From Liquidambar formosana (lineage: Eukaryota; Streptophyta; Magnoliopsida; Saxifragales; Altingiaceae): 64,000 bases of DNA. Below are positions 10,187-22,252 of the stretch, in pieces. The notes beneath the pieces are model-generated. The model ran no database searches and had not been told where the DNA came from. It saw only the letters and a program-made list of their open reading frames with translations. How positions within the stretch are numbered: position 1 is the stretch's first letter; each line of letters begins with the position of its first letter. Where the stretch lies: the NCBI GenBank assembly GCA_039720395.1, contig CM077827.1:12873615-12937614 (forward strand), given 5' to 3'. The position numbers were made by a program, and so were the translations under genes.

Positions 10187-12637
10187 TGTCACACCCCATT
10201 TTGCACCTCTTTACTAGTGTGTTATTCCATGTAGGTTTTTTGTTTTATTTTGATCTAGTATCTGTATTAGTTTTTTAGAGTCATAAGGATAATGGATATG
10301 AATTTTGGTTCAATTTGGAGTGATTGAGGGTTAATAAGAGCTTTGTGACTGAGAGGCATAATCGTCTTTTAGGTTACAAACTTTTCATTTGATCTTGAAA
10401 TGATCTCCAAATTGTCAATTGGAGTTCATATGATGATATGAGGTATTTCTAGGTCAATTTGATGAATAATGGTAGGGTTAAAATGCTCACGATGGTTCAA
10501 GTTGGTTAAAAGATCCACTTCAGGTTGGCTCCATTCGACTCACAATTACTCATTAATTATTTTCAAATTGACTTTAATTAGTCTTATTTATCCCTAAAGT
10601 GTTTTGGAATGTTTAATTTTGGTTTGGAAAGCATTTGGTTCAATCCTTAGTGCATATCTATGCTATGCAATGGTAGTGCATAGCGGTTAACAACTTTTGC
10701 AAAACCTAACCATGCACCCATGGTAGTGGTTTATCCTAAACATTAAAAACGTATCTCATCGAAACACGGTCGTTTTGCTTTTATTTCATCAAAATTGGAA
10801 TTAATTTGACCCCTAAAACACTCCTAGAAGGAAAGAAAGTAAAAAAAGGGTGAAAAACTGAAGTGGGTTAGGGTGACCACCCCCCTGGGCAGCTAGCTGC
10901 CTGGGCCAGGTGGCTAGCCACCTGAGCCTAAGTGATCACCCAAGCACACTTTCCTATTTTTACTGAAGCGGGACTCCTTCCTTATTTTCGAATTTGGACT
11001 CTTTTGGACGAGTTTTCTTCTAGTTTTTGGTAACTTTTGAGTTCCTTGAGCACTAAGGGAATCTCTAATAACCCTTGGATTAATTTTTAGAGTTTTAATC
11101 CTAACCATTGATTTATCCCAATTAAAATCTATAAATAACCCACTATGTTTTAGCATTAAGTAAGCCACTTTTATGCATCAAACCTGAGTTCTAAGAGAGA
11201 ATAAGATAGAGAGTTCTAAAGGAGAGTTAGAGTTCTTGCTCTAGCCTTGAAGAAAGTTGTTTCCAATCATTCACAAGTGAAGAAGAGAGTTTCTATAGCA
11301 ACAAAGGAAGCTTTCCTAAGGTAATTCTCTTCTTTATTAGTGCTTAAACTAGGGTTTCTTATAGAATAGGCCTATTATATGCTAAAGTTAACATTTTTAT
11401 CATGTGTGGATGCTTTAGTTAGTTAATATACATGATTTAAATGTTGTTCATCATGAGTTAAGCATGCTTTAAGGTTATTTCATAGGATATAAAGCATGAT
11501 TGTGAGTTTAGGGTTTCCATTATCCTTGTTTTAGATAAGTTTCATATAGCATGATAGGCTGGGTTTTTGCTTGGTTTTTCTACATTGTTGTGATATATGC
11601 GATACATATGGAATAACTATGATGAGTTTTGCTTGCTTGTAGTTTATTTTCTAGGGTTTTTATGCATGTCATGGTTTTAGGGTTCTATAAGGGCTTATGC
11701 TTATTCATTATTCCTGTTATCTGCATGATTAGTGAATGATTTTAGGCCTTACTATGCTTCTATCTAGATTTATATATCATTGTTTTTGCATGGTTTTGAG
11801 CATGTGTAAGGGCGCAAATAAGTGTGATAATCGCTTTATTGTAAATAAGGCTGCTATTGCTTAAATTTGCTATTGCTTGGAGATAATTGCAAAGGTAAGT
11901 AGGGTATGAAAATGCCCTAACTCTTTTCCTTTAACTTTTCTCTTTTCCCTTTTAGGGTTATTTCTTAATACGAATCTATGGTAATTTCCAAAGGAATCCT
12001 TGTAAAATAAAGTCCCTTTTTTCAAAGTTTCCATCTTGTGGAAGTTGCTTGATTTCAAACTTGGTTTATTTAACAAATTCTCTTTTAAAGAAGGAAATTT
12101 AGGGTTGTTACCATAGGTTTATATTAGGATTTAACCCTATTCTTTTCGAACTACGTGGACTTTGATCCATGCATTTTCATGCATAGTACGTAGGCGCTTT
12201 GAGTTCAAGTCCGCCTTAGGATCCAAGTATCCTAGTTCTTCTTTCTCTTTTTTCTTTATTTTATTTGTTTGTTGTGCATGGATAAATGAATGGAATATTG
12301 ATATGCATGTTGTTTTGCGATGATATATATGATTTTTGTATGATAAGTCTTAATTTAGCCTAAATAAACTAAGAGACCGAAAGGGTGACATGGGTGCCTA
12401 TAGCCTTTGCCTAGAACCTTCCCATGTCATAACTTAGCCTTTGAATCCTTAGTTTCTTTGGTTTCCAAAAAGACTGTTTTTGCATTCCTTTTAAAACATG
12501 GAGTCATTCAATGTTTTCTTAAAACAAAAATGGTTTTTAGGGTTTTCCTTGTTTCCTTTAAAAAATAAGGTTGTGACTCCTTTTCTTTGTCAAATAAAAT
12601 CTTTTTCAATCCTGTGGGCCACTTTCTGGGGTTCACA
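10187..12637 (+). mobile_element. Solo LTR, about 2.45 kb (copy A)
   Basis: It starts TGTCACACCCC and ends GGGGTTCACA (TG...CA). The intact target duplication AATAT is seen in copy B. In copy A the flanks have lost bases (TCAATA on the left, AATCC on the right) in the indel-dense tract. It has no coding region and no PBS or PPT. Palindromes cluster at about 10864-10925. A third, diverged member lies at 46214-55617. Confidence 0.85.
10862..10940. repeat. Clustered perfect palindromes inside the solo LTR
   Basis: GGCAGCTAGCTGCC and CAGGTGGCTAGCCACCTG are perfect inverted repeats within 60 bases, flanked by GGTGACCACC and GTGATCACC. The cluster is kept in copy B (about 38885-38955) and, with substitutions, in the third LTR (about 46930-47005). 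It may act as a protein-binding or RNA-structure element of the LTR. Confidence 0.7.
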
Positions 12638-13095
12638 AATCCATGTGTATTATATGAGTTTGGTCACTATAATAAAACAAGAGCTAAGCTCACATCCCAT
12701 GTAAAAGTTTCGATTGTTTTACTCCACCCCAAATTTGGGTTGATACATTGCCACCTGACATGCACTCGTGATTGGTTATGTAGGTTAAGAGGTGATTTTC
12801 AAGCTTGGTTGGTTATTAATTAAACTTAGTTTTGCATTTACACAATGTAATAAGCTTTCATTTGTGATTCATTTTATGTAGCTGAAGAAGATTCATCAGA
12901 TGATGAATCTCAACTTGTGGAAGATTTTCAAAATAGATGATTTTGAACTTCAAAGACATCTCTCCCCGGGACAACGATAAGGTAAAATTACAATTTGTTT
13001 CTATCTTTAGCTATTTTTTCATTTCAAGCCTTTTATCAATTATATTCTGTTAGTTGTCCAATAGTTTACTTGAATACAATTATATAGGACAGAAG
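12638..13095 (+). other. Region between solo LTR and glycosyltransferase fragment, with an exon-like stretch
   Basis: After a TGTAG acceptor-like site at about 12875-12879, the plus strand reads an acidic serine-rich peptide (EEDSSDDESQLVEDFQNR) and stops at about 12940. Such acidic tails end many nuclear and transposase proteins, but nothing identifies the family. Copy B has the same at about 40915-40975. It may belong with 9510-10186 as one gene interrupted by the solo LTR. Confidence 0.3.
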
Positions 13096-13109
13096 GCTAG
13101 CTATGTTTC

Positions 13110-13349
13110 TTTTGAGATCTTATTTTGGCCGTGGAAGTGGTTCCTTGCTTCTAATCCATCCGGAATTGAGACTAGCATTATTCGGCTTGCTCTCCATCCT
13201 TTTCTAGTATTGTAGCCTTGAGTTTGCATGTATGAACTCAATGTCAAAATGTGACCTTGATACCATGATCAGCAATCATGTGTGATAATGTCATAAGAGG
13301 CCCAACATGGCCTCGTGCCGAAAATGCTACAACTAGTAAATGTGGTAGC
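13110..13349 (-). pseudogene. UDP-glycosyltransferase N-terminal fragment (copy A, frameshifted)
   Basis: The minus strand encodes the N-terminus of a family-1 plant glycosyltransferase, closest by eye to the UGT83A type (FPARGHVGPLMTLS with the conserved Gly-His, then KVTFVDIEF and VSIPDGLE). Relative to copy B it has single-base losses near 13185, 13220 and 13246 that break the frame. Homology ends after about 80 residues, so the C-terminal donor-binding half (PSPG box) is absent. On the start side it is cut at 13350 by an inverted LTR fragment. Confidence 0.75.
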
Positions 13350-14139
13350 TGTTGGGAAACGAACTAGAGAGGAAAACTACAAAGGCGGAATTAAAAATTT
13401 TCCTACGATTCTCAAACCCATGAATCCGATTATGCTTAATATAAAAACATAAACCTTAACTACCAAGAGAGTTGGGATTACTTACAGTTGATAAAGTCTT
13501 CTCCTTTATGCTCCAAGCTTCGATTCTGATTGAGCAGTCCAAGTGTACTGCCTCCAACGGTATCCACACCTAGCTTGAGCTTGATGTCCTTTCCTTCTTC
13601 TTCCTTAAGGTTGCTAGAGGTGGAGAAGAAAGAGAGAGAGAGGCCTTCTTCAAGAATTTCAGCCAGCACCTTGGGAATGCCAATTGTGATGATGTCATCA
13701 TATCATAATGTGACTTATATAGCCACACAATAGAGCCGGCCAAGGGGAACTCCTAACCCTAGTGTATTTTGTAACAATTAGCCCACTAGTTTGCATCAAA
13801 TACAAATTAGCCCCTTAAAGAACTTTTCTTTAATCACTTATACCCTTTCTCTCATAGACAATCAAGCTTCTTAGCATGATCAGTGTGTGACCCATTGGGT
13901 TCACATCATCAAGTTAGGAATAGCATATGTTGTGCACAATGGAACACTTTCCATTAAAGGTCTAATTGGAACTCCTTCCAATTCCCTAATTGATTATAAC
14001 TCATTTATATCAATTAGGGCTTCTACTAACCATGAGTACACCTAGCATATGGTCATGGTGTGGTCCTTAATGAGGTGAATAGTAGGAAAAATTTCAATTC
14101 CGCCTTTGTAGTTTTTCCTCCCTAGTTAGATTCCCAACA
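13350..14139. mobile_element. Foldback-type rearranged LTR fragment (copy A)
   Basis: The left part is the reverse complement of the 3' portion of the LTR family seen at 1270-2930, starting TGTTGGGAAAC. The last 55-60 bases (about 14083-14139) are the same LTR end in forward orientation, finishing TTCCCAACA. The segment therefore has inverted ends (both with CTACAAAGGCGGAATT or its complement) like a TIR element, but is built from one LTR. The flanks TAGC and TGGTG show no target duplication. The same structure in copy B shows that it predates the duplication. Confidence 0.8.
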
Positions 14140-14209
14140 TGGTGGTGTGGTGGTGTAGTGGTGGAACAAGGAGAGCTCCTCCCCCTTTGATTGGCCACTC
14201 TTGGGAGCT
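14140..14209 (-). promoter_or_regulatory. Glycosyltransferase 5' leader remnant (copy A)
   Basis: Minus-strand sequence ending CCACCACACCACCATG directly at the LTR fragment matches the leader in copy B (42191-42261). The promoter itself is missing here, because homology to copy B stops at 14209 and copia sequence follows. Confidence 0.6.
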
Positions 14210-16516
14210 AAGTTATTTGAAGAATGTCTGAAAACCAAGAAGTCTAGACAATCTCTCTACATTAAAGCTAAACTTATGAGAAAGAGATTGAATACTTGAA
14301 GCTAGAGTTGACTGAAACTACTGCTAGTGTCAGTCAATTGAAGACTCAGAAAGGACATCTCTCTAAAGAGATTGTTCGGTTGGAAAAGGAGAAGTTTGAG
14401 TTGACTGAGTCTAGGAAATGTCTTGAGTTGAGAGTTACGAGTCTTGAAAAAGACTTAAACTCTAAAGTAGCTGATCTAGAAAAATTGTCTAAAGGAAAGG
14501 AGACCTTAGATAAGTTGTTAGGTGTAGGACAGAGCTCGAGTGACAGACGAGGTTTGGGGTTTGTGAATGAGAAGGCCACTCCTAGCCCTTCTAAACCCAG
14601 TTTGTTAAGGCTCAAGAGTCTCCTGTTGTTAGTCTACTACTCCTCCACCTATTGTTCCTCCAAAGAAAGTTCCTACCTATGTCCATTGTGGGAAGAGGGG
14701 TCACATTAGACCTAGATGTCCTATCCTTAAGAAAAGTCAACCTAAGAGGTAGAAGAGTATTATTATAGGCAAGTAAGTGGGCCAAATGATTTTGACAATT
14801 CTTATGCTTGGGACAAACCATCACCTAAGACTTCTCCTTTTGTCATCATTGTGGTGAGGTTGGTTATATCCATCCAAATTGCTTCCAACTTAGGGAAAGA
14901 ATGTCTAAGACTTCTAGAAATCCTGTCTTGAGTATGGATAGTGTTGGTGAGTGTCTCCGGAGGTCGTGTTTAAAGGTTTCTGATCTGAGACAAGATGGCT
15001 CATAGAGGTTTTGATACCTCCTCTAGTGTGTCTAGGAGAAACCACTCTAGAGTCAATAGAGTCAACTCTTCCACGAAGGTCAAAATTCCGAAAGTAAAGA
15101 CTGAGTGGATTGTCAAGAATGACTTTAGGTGCCTTGTTGTCCACACTGTTCTTAGAGCTCATAGTTCTACCATGTGGTACTTAGACAGTGGATGTTCTAG
15201 GCACATGACTGGAGACAAGTCCTTGTTTGCTTTTTATGAGGACTGTGATGGAGGTACTGTGACTTTTGGAGATGGGAAGAAGTCTCAAGTAGTTGGTAAG
15301 GGTACTATCACTACTCCAGGTTTTCCTAAGCTTGACAATGTGTTGTTTGTAAAGGGACTTAAGGCCAATCTTCTTAGTATCAGTCAAATGTGTGATGAAC
15401 ACCATTCCGTACAATTCACTCGTAATAAATGTTCTATTCTTAATGATAAGGGTGTATGTGTTATGGAAGGTGTGTGGACTAGTGATAACTGTTATGGTAT
15501 CTCTCCTACATCTAACATAGTCTGCAACAGTGCTAGAGTTGATGATACTGAGTTGTGGCATCGTAGGTTGGGACACTTGAACTATAAGATCTTACTTGTC
15601 TTATTAGAAGAGAGTGTGTTAGAGGTGTGCCCAAACTAGGTAAGTCTCCTAAAAGTGTTTGTGGTCCTTGTCAACTAGGAAAATAGATTAGATGTTCCCA
15701 TAGGAAGATAAATGAGATTGTTACCACTCGGTGTCTTGAGCTAATTCATATAGATCTCATGGGTCCCTCTAGGACAGAGACTATAGGTGGTAGGAAGCAT
15801 ATCCTTGTGATGGTTGATGATTTTTCTAGATATACTTGGATTGCTTTGTTGAGAGATAAGACCGAAGCATTTGGATGCTTCAAGACTATATGCCAGTGTG
15901 TTCAAAATGAGAAAGGGTATCTCATAACTCGGATAAGAAGTGATTATGGTCGTGAGTTCGATTATTCCGAGTTTGAGGCCTATTGTGATGAATGTGGTAT
16001 TATGCATGAGTTTTCACCTCCTAAAACCCCTCAGATGAATGGGCTTATAGAAAGGAAAAATAGGGTTATTCAGGAGATGGCTCGTGTGATGCTCCATGGC
16101 AAGAACCTGCCTAAGAGATTTTGGGGAGAAGCTATCAATACAGCGTGTCATACGATAAACAGGGTCTATCTAAGACCTAGGACTAGACAGACCAGGTATG
16201 AGCTTTGGAAAGGTAAGAAGCCTAATCTTAAGTACTTCCATGTGTTTGGGAGTAAGTCTTACATCCTCCATGATAGAGCGAGCTTAGGAAAGTTTGATTC
16301 TAGGAGTGATGAGGGTATCTTCCTAGGCTATTCTACTAACAGTAAGGCGTATAGGGTTTATAATCTTAGGACGTCTACTGTCATGGAATCTGTCAATGTT
16401 GTCGTTGATGATGCTTCCACTGATCCTGTGAATGTTGAGTCTATAGAAGAGGATGAGGATGAGCTTAGTGTTAAGTCGGAGGATCCTCCTTCTTCCACTT
16501 TGGAAAAGGATGAATC
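14210..16516 (+). pseudogene. SIRE copia gag (C-terminal part), protease and integrase
   Basis: Bases 14296-14580 encode a heptad-rich coiled coil. A degenerate knuckle YVHCGKRGHIRPRC near 14675 has Tyr for the first Cys; a good knuckle CHHCGEVGYIHPNC lies near 14840. Protease is WYLDSGCSRHMTG near 15175. The integrase zinc region begins ELWHRRLGHL near 15550, then a frameshift near 15590-15600 and a TAG near 15684. The catalytic core follows with HIDLMGP, RSDYGREFD and PQMNGLIERKNR (Asp, Asp, Glu) at 15745-16070. The frame is interrupted by the solo LTR after ESV near 16516. Confidence 0.85.
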
Positions 16517-18174
16517 TGTTGGGAATCGAACAAGAGGGAAAAATACAAAGGCGGAATATAAAAAATTTTCCTACGATTCCCAATCCCATGAATCTAACTA
16601 TGCATAACACAAAATCAAACCCTAACTACAAAGAGGGTTAGAACACTTACAGAATTTTTGTCTTCTCCTTTTTGCTCCAAGCTTTGATTCCGGACAGCGG
16701 TGAATGAGCAGCCCAAGTGTGCTGCCTCCAACGGTATCCACACCTAGCTAGAGCTTTAAGTCCTTTCTTTCTTCTTCCTTGTGTTGCTAGAGGTGGAGAA
16801 GAGAGAGAGAGAGAAGAGAGCCTCCAAGGGGCTGGACGGCTAGGGTTTATTTTGCAAGCCTCTTATGCCATTTCACACATAAGTGTGACTTATATAGGCA
16901 GCCCACTAAAGGGGGCTGGCCATGGGGAAGAAACCCTAATAGAGTTATGTGTAATTACACTTAATTGCACATTAACCCCTATTATTTGTATCAAATACAA
17001 ATAGGCCTATAAAGAACTATTCTTTATTCACTAAAACCCTTTCTCTCATAGACTTTAAAGCCCTTCTTGCATGATCAGTGTGTGACCCATTGGGTTCACA
17101 TCATTAAGTAGTAGGAATAGCACGAGGTGTGCACAATGGAACTCTTTCCATTTAGGGTCTAATTGGAACTCCTTCCAATTCCCTAATTGATTATAACTCA
17201 CTTATATCAATTAGGGCTTCTACTAACCATGAGTAACACCTAGCATATGGCTCATGGTGTGGTCCTTAATGAGGTGAATAGTCATTTACAAAGAACCCTT
17301 CTATTATAGTTTATAGGTTACAATTGCATCCTTCCTTCAACACAATGTCTCCAATTGAACTAATAGGACATGGAAGTCTGTCAAGTCCCTAGTTCAATTA
17401 CTTTATACTCATTCATAGATATCAACTCATTGATGAACTCATGAAACTCTTTTCATATTCATCCTACCATGGCCATGGATTTAATGAGTTATATTATGAA
17501 TGCTATATGAGACATTCTCTCTCTTTTTCCTGAGGAGTGATGGATCCCTTGTTGATCACTCATATGCCTTCATACACATAGCAGTAGGGCCAATGAACAC
17601 CTTTGCAGACCCCTGAATAGGATCTGCACTTAGTGTTATCAAACTTCTAAAGCTACATGCATAAGGCAACTATGGTGTCTCAGGTCTAAGGATTACTTGT
17701 ACCACTATAACAATGAGAAACTGATTGACAGGCAGGATAAAACTCCATTCAGTTTATCTTATATCTTTGGTCACATTCAGTGTACCTATTCTTATAATAG
17801 GCACCCACTTGTTGGTCGTAGTGTCTCCACACAAATAGCTTGAGACTAGCTATCCTCCTATAGAGTCAACCTAACAAGTGCTAGTCCTATGGTTCATTAC
17901 TGTCCATCATAGTGAACCTTCAACTAGGAATGCTTAAGGAGTTTAGTACAGAGATATATCTATAGTCTCAAAATTACAACTCTTTGTAATTCCATATTCT
18001 CAACTCTAACTCCATGGACATATTATGTAAATATAAATGATGCATATAAACATAATAGAATAAGCCCTTTTATTAAATCAATAATAAATGTGACATACAT
18101 AAATGAAATCAAATGATTGTTCCTAATCCCTAAACAATCATCTCTATGATTGGCTCTAGGGCATAATCCTAACA
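16517..18174 (-). mobile_element. Nested solo LTR in reverse orientation, 1658 bp
   Basis: It reads TGTTGGGAATC...ATCCTAACA on the plus strand and is the reverse complement of the LTR family at 1270-2930. It is flanked by the perfect target duplication GAATC at 16512-16516 and 18175-18179. With one GAATC removed, the copia frame continues across the site (ESNSVSEKF). There is no internal region, so this is a solo LTR. It is younger than the host element. Confidence 0.93.
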
Positions 18175-18179
18175 GAATC

Positions 18180-19883
18180 TAATTCTGTCAGTGAGAAGTT
18201 CCGATCTCCCAAGAACCATCATCTATTCTAGAACCATCGGCTAGGGTCAAGCTTAATCATCCACCTAGTCTTGTTATAGGTGAAGTGACTGATAGGATGA
18301 AGACCCGTAGACAGGTGAGGAACGAGGTTAGTCATTTGTGCTACATTTCTACCATAGAGCCAAAAAATGTGATTGAAGCTTTAAAGGATAAGTATTGGAT
18401 TGCTGCCATGCATGAAGAACTCAGTCAATTTGTTAGGAATGATGTGTGGTATCTTATGCCTAGGCCTAAAAATGTTAATATCATTGGTACTAAGTGGATA
18501 TTTAAGAATAAATCTGATGAAAGTGGTACCATTGTTAGAAATAAGGCTAGGTTAGTTGCTCAGGGTTACACTCAGGTTGAGGGCATTGACTTCAATGAGA
18601 CATTTGCTCCTGTGGCTAGGCTTGAGTCCATTCGTCTTCTTCTTGCCATATCTTGCTATCTTAGGTTTACCCTATATCAGATGGATGTGAAGAGTGCCTT
18701 CCTGAATGGCATTCTTCAAAAGGAAGTCTATGTGGAACAACCTAAGTGATTTGAAGATCCTCATCACCCCAATTATGTGCTTAGATTGAAAAAGGCCCTA
18801 TATGGTTTGAAAGAAGCCCCTCGTGCTTGGTATAAGCATTTAACTATTTATCTGCTAGCTAAAGGCTTTTCTCGAGGGGGAGTTGATAGGACCTTATTCA
18901 TTAGGAAGGTTACGGGTGTGATTGTCATTGCAGAGATCTATGTGGATGATATAGTGTTTAGTTCCACGTCTGACCCACTTGCTCATAAATTTGCTGATGA
19001 GATGAAAAGAGAGTTTGAAATGAGTATGGTGGGTAAGCTGAATTACTTCTTAGGTCTTCAAGTTAAGCAACTTAGTGATGAGATTTTTATATCTCAAAGC
19101 AAATATGCTAAGGATTTGGTTAAGAAGTTCGGTTTAGAGAATGCTAAGCATGCTTGTACTCCTATGAGTACGACTTTGAAGCTTAGTAAGGATGTTTCGA
19201 GTGAGAATGTAGATCACACTGTGTATAGAAGTATGATTGGTAGCTTGTTGTACTTGATTGCTAGTCGTCCTGATATTTTATTTAGTGTGGGTGCTTGTGC
19301 TCGCTATCAGGCTGCTCCAAAGAAGTCTCATGTGGAAGCAGTGAAGCGTATCATCCGATATGTGGGTGGTACACTTGATTTTGGCCTTTGGTATTCGGTT
19401 GATACGAATTTCGAAGTTGTTGGATATTCTGATGCCGATTGGGTTGGAAATGTGGATGATAGAAAGAGTACTACAAGTGGCTGTTTTTATGTGGGTAATT
19501 GTTCAGTATCTTGGTTTAGCAAGAAACAGAATTGTATATCTCTATCTACAGCTAAAGCCGAGTACATAGCCGCTGGGAGTTGCTGTACTCAACTTATGTG
19601 GATGCAGCAAATGTTATTGGATTATGGGATTGAGCAGGGTACTATGGTTGTTCATTGTGATAATACTAGTGCCATTAATATCTCTAAGAATCTTGTTCAG
19701 TACTCTAGGACTAAACACATTGATATTCGCCATCACTTTATTCGCGACTTGGTTGAAGAAAAAGTGATTTCATTAGAGTTTGTTCCTACTGAGAGTCAAT
19801 TAGCAGATCTTTTCACTAAACCTCTAGATTCTCTTAGGTTTGAATTCCTTCGGAAATCTATTGGTGTCTTTTCGGTTGACTGA
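18180..19883 (+). pseudogene. SIRE copia reverse transcriptase and RNase H
   Basis: RT runs from about 18390 ([29 protein letters not shown]) through [15 protein letters not shown] to the YVDD box at 18939-18950. RNase H follows with GYSDADWVGN near 19425, STAKAEYIA near 19550, HCDNTSAI near 19655 and LADLFTKPL near 19800, ending in TGA at 19881-19883. One in-frame TGA at 18747-18749 splits RT; elsewhere the frame is open for over 360 codons, so decay is recent. Confidence 0.9.
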
Positions 19884-20880
19884 GCTTGTGTGTGTGTTTC
19901 ACCATATCCCTATGTCCACGTATGTTTCATCTTATTCTGGGTTTATGGGATAGTTTAGGATTTATTGCTTTCGAGTGAGTTTTTTTTTGTTGTTATCTTT
20001 TTATTTTTATTTTTTTGTTATTTAAGAAAACATAAAAGGATTTTTATGTGAGTTCTTGCATTTCTTGTTCTGATGGGTGTCAGTCATATATGATTTGCAC
20101 TAACTTTTGAGACGGTTCATATATGATTTGCACTAACTTTTGAGACGGTTCATTCTTGACTATCATATTGTGCTGAGTTTCCCAAGTTAACCAGTTTGAT
20201 ATTTAGCCCTGTTCTCTTACGCATGGTTAGTGGAATATTTCAATGTTTTACATACCTGCACTTTTCGTTGCACCACTATTCTATGTTTTTGGGGTTTTTC
20301 AACTAAAATCATGGCGTGTTAATCTTTGTCTTAAAATTCCTAGGGATTAGTGAATTTGAATGACCTGTATGTTATGCATATCCCTATATCTCATGAAAAG
20401 GGCTACCTTCGCGTTGTCCGAAGCTAACGTAAGGTAATTCATGAAAAGGGCTGGCTGCGTGAAAGTGTGAAAGCCATCATGTTAAAAAGAAAGGTATATT
20501 GATGTTGAGCATTAATTCCAAAAGATATTCTAAAAAGAATTTGGGAAAGGTACGATCTCTTGATATCTCCAAAATAACTCCCACAGCGCATTGCAAAAGA
20601 AAAAGTAACGATTCCAAAGGGTGAAAAGCAATCTTTTCATACTTAACATGGTTTGACTCTTCTTCTCAATTTCTTGGGATTACGAATCATAGATTCTCAT
20701 GCGTGGCTTTGGTTCATCAACCCCGTGACATTGATAGTGCATTTCTTACACGTGGCATGAAAATTTTCTTGTTAATTTCCGCTAGTTGTGCCTAAGTTGC
20801 AAGCCTTTGTTGATGAATTGGTTATTAGTCGTTGAACTCCATTTCTTATCTGGATTTCGCGTCTCACCTGTTAGTGCCTA
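19884..20880. other. SIRE spacer between pol and 3' ORF
   Basis: No gene is visible. A 34-bp direct tandem duplication is present (unit around TATATGATTTGCACTAACTT at about 20086-20153). Bases about 20488-20550 match the reverse complement of the right window edge (about 63930-64000), tying this spacer to the minus-strand SIRE element. From about 20560 on it diverges or is deleted relative to that element. Confidence 0.6.
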
Positions 20881-21838
20881 TTTTGGTTTTGTCAATATGA
20901 TTTTTTAGCTGCGTCATTGGCGTCCTATCCTGAATTTGAGGGGCCGTGTTTATTTTCGTTTGGTTTAGCTGTTTTATGCCAACATGTTTCACCAGAATAC
21001 TGACACTTGGGTGCTTCATTCTCGTGTCTTGGGTGTGGATTTGATCTTTTCTACTCAGTCTGTTGCCACTTTTTTGGGTTTACGCTGGGTTCCTGCTCCT
21101 GATATCCCGAATGACAACGTTACTCAAACTCCGGCCATTTCTCTTGTCTATAATACCTTATGTGGTCAGGCTGTGGAGGTACACGGGGCTCTGCGGGCTA
21201 GTTTGATGACTAAAAATTATCAAGTGCTACATAAGGTTGTGTGCAATACTATCTTTTTGACCACTCATCAGTTTGATGTCACGGTTGAGCGTGCTCGCTT
21301 TCTTTATGCTCTAAGTACTGGTGGTACAATGGACTTACCCTCTTTGATAGTTAAGCTTGTGTCTTAGGCTACGACTGTCACTAATGTGTCGATTGGCTTA
21401 CCGTTTGGGCTTTTGATCTCCAATTTTCTTCTTTCTAAGGGTTTACCTGTTGATATTCAGTCTCGTGCTCCCCAGGGTGAGATTTTTGCTATTACTTTGA
21501 AACAGAGCTAGGGACAGCGTTGTGGTAAGCAAGCTCGGGTGACTTCCACCTCTGCTTCTACTGTGCCTCTTGTTCCTCCTGTTCTTGATCAGTCTACTCC
21601 AGTCAATCCTTCTCCACTGCCTCCTGATCAGTCGGCTCGCATGATAGACTTACTTACTGAGATCCTGGATCGGCTTGGTCGGACTGAGGATGTTCTGGTT
21701 GCCCACGGTAGCCCATTGCCTCCTTTGCCACCTCGGGAGTGGTGGTTCTTCTTAGGTTGTGTTTTCAGTTCACTTGCTAGTTTGGTGGTTTTTGGGTTGT
21801 ATTCTCGTTGGCCATTTCGTTGTGGCATTTTGTGGTAG
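20881..21838 (+). pseudogene. SIRE 3' ORF remnant, plant-transposon-protein domain
   Basis: Open stretches at 20984-21364 and 21485-21838 are homologous to the minus-strand ORF at 60699-62003. They keep FLGLRWVPAPDIPND, the central block ending ERARFLYALSTGGT, the hydrophobic VSIGLPFGLLISNFLL and the TEILDRLGRTEDVL C-terminus. Stops at about 20968 (TAG), 21365 (TAG) and 21509 (TAG) break it, and the N-terminal half of the full ORF is missing. It resembles the domain annotated as putative plant transposon protein (PF20167). Function unknown. Confidence 0.75.
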
Positions 21839-22252
21839 TCGATTTTTCCTTTGTCCATTCCTGACAAAAAGGGGGAGATGATTTGATCTTGCTTATTATC
21901 ATATGCTCTTCTATGCTATGCATGATATGTCTTGATATGCTTGTTCTGCATGCTGTGATATGCCTACGGTTTTTATGTTTAGCTATGCATGCTATGCTAT
22001 GATTAGATATGCTTATTGTTGCTTATTGTTCTATATATGATATTATGCTGGGTAGTTGTTGGTATTGTGTGCAGATCACAGGTTAAGCTTTGAGCATTGC
22101 AGTTGAGTGTGATGGGTTGTTTGTTTTATTTATTAAGTTGTAAATTTCATCGTGAGTTTTAGGACCTATTTAGTTTTGTGGTTTGGGAATAGGTTTTATA
22201 TCTCATGACGAGATTAGGTTGGTTTTGTCATGGAATTGCCAAAGGGGGAGAT

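Larger units (their letters stand above)
1..14209. repeat. Segmental duplication, copy A (partner 29639-42261)
   Basis: Base 1 aligns with base 29639 and the two stretches stay collinear to 14209/42261, where the bases after a shared GGGAGCT differ completely. Order and orientation of all features are the same. Differences are scattered substitutions, homopolymer and microsatellite length changes, one 1.66-kb insertion present only in copy A (1270-2930), and a dense run of single-base gaps in copy A at roughly 9250-10750. The left end lies outside the window, so the full unit length is unknown. At 14209 copy A abuts the inside of a copia element that is absent at the equivalent place in copy B. 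Confidence 0.95.

Noticed and set aside
10072..10278. 68-codon plus-strand frame
   Set aside because: It crosses the left boundary of the solo LTR at 10187 within the indel-dense tract, so it cannot be one gene.
13350..14139. Read as an autonomous DNA transposon with 55-bp terminal inverted repeats
   Set aside because: The body and both ends match one LTR family (1270-2930) and there is no target duplication, so a rearranged LTR explains it better.
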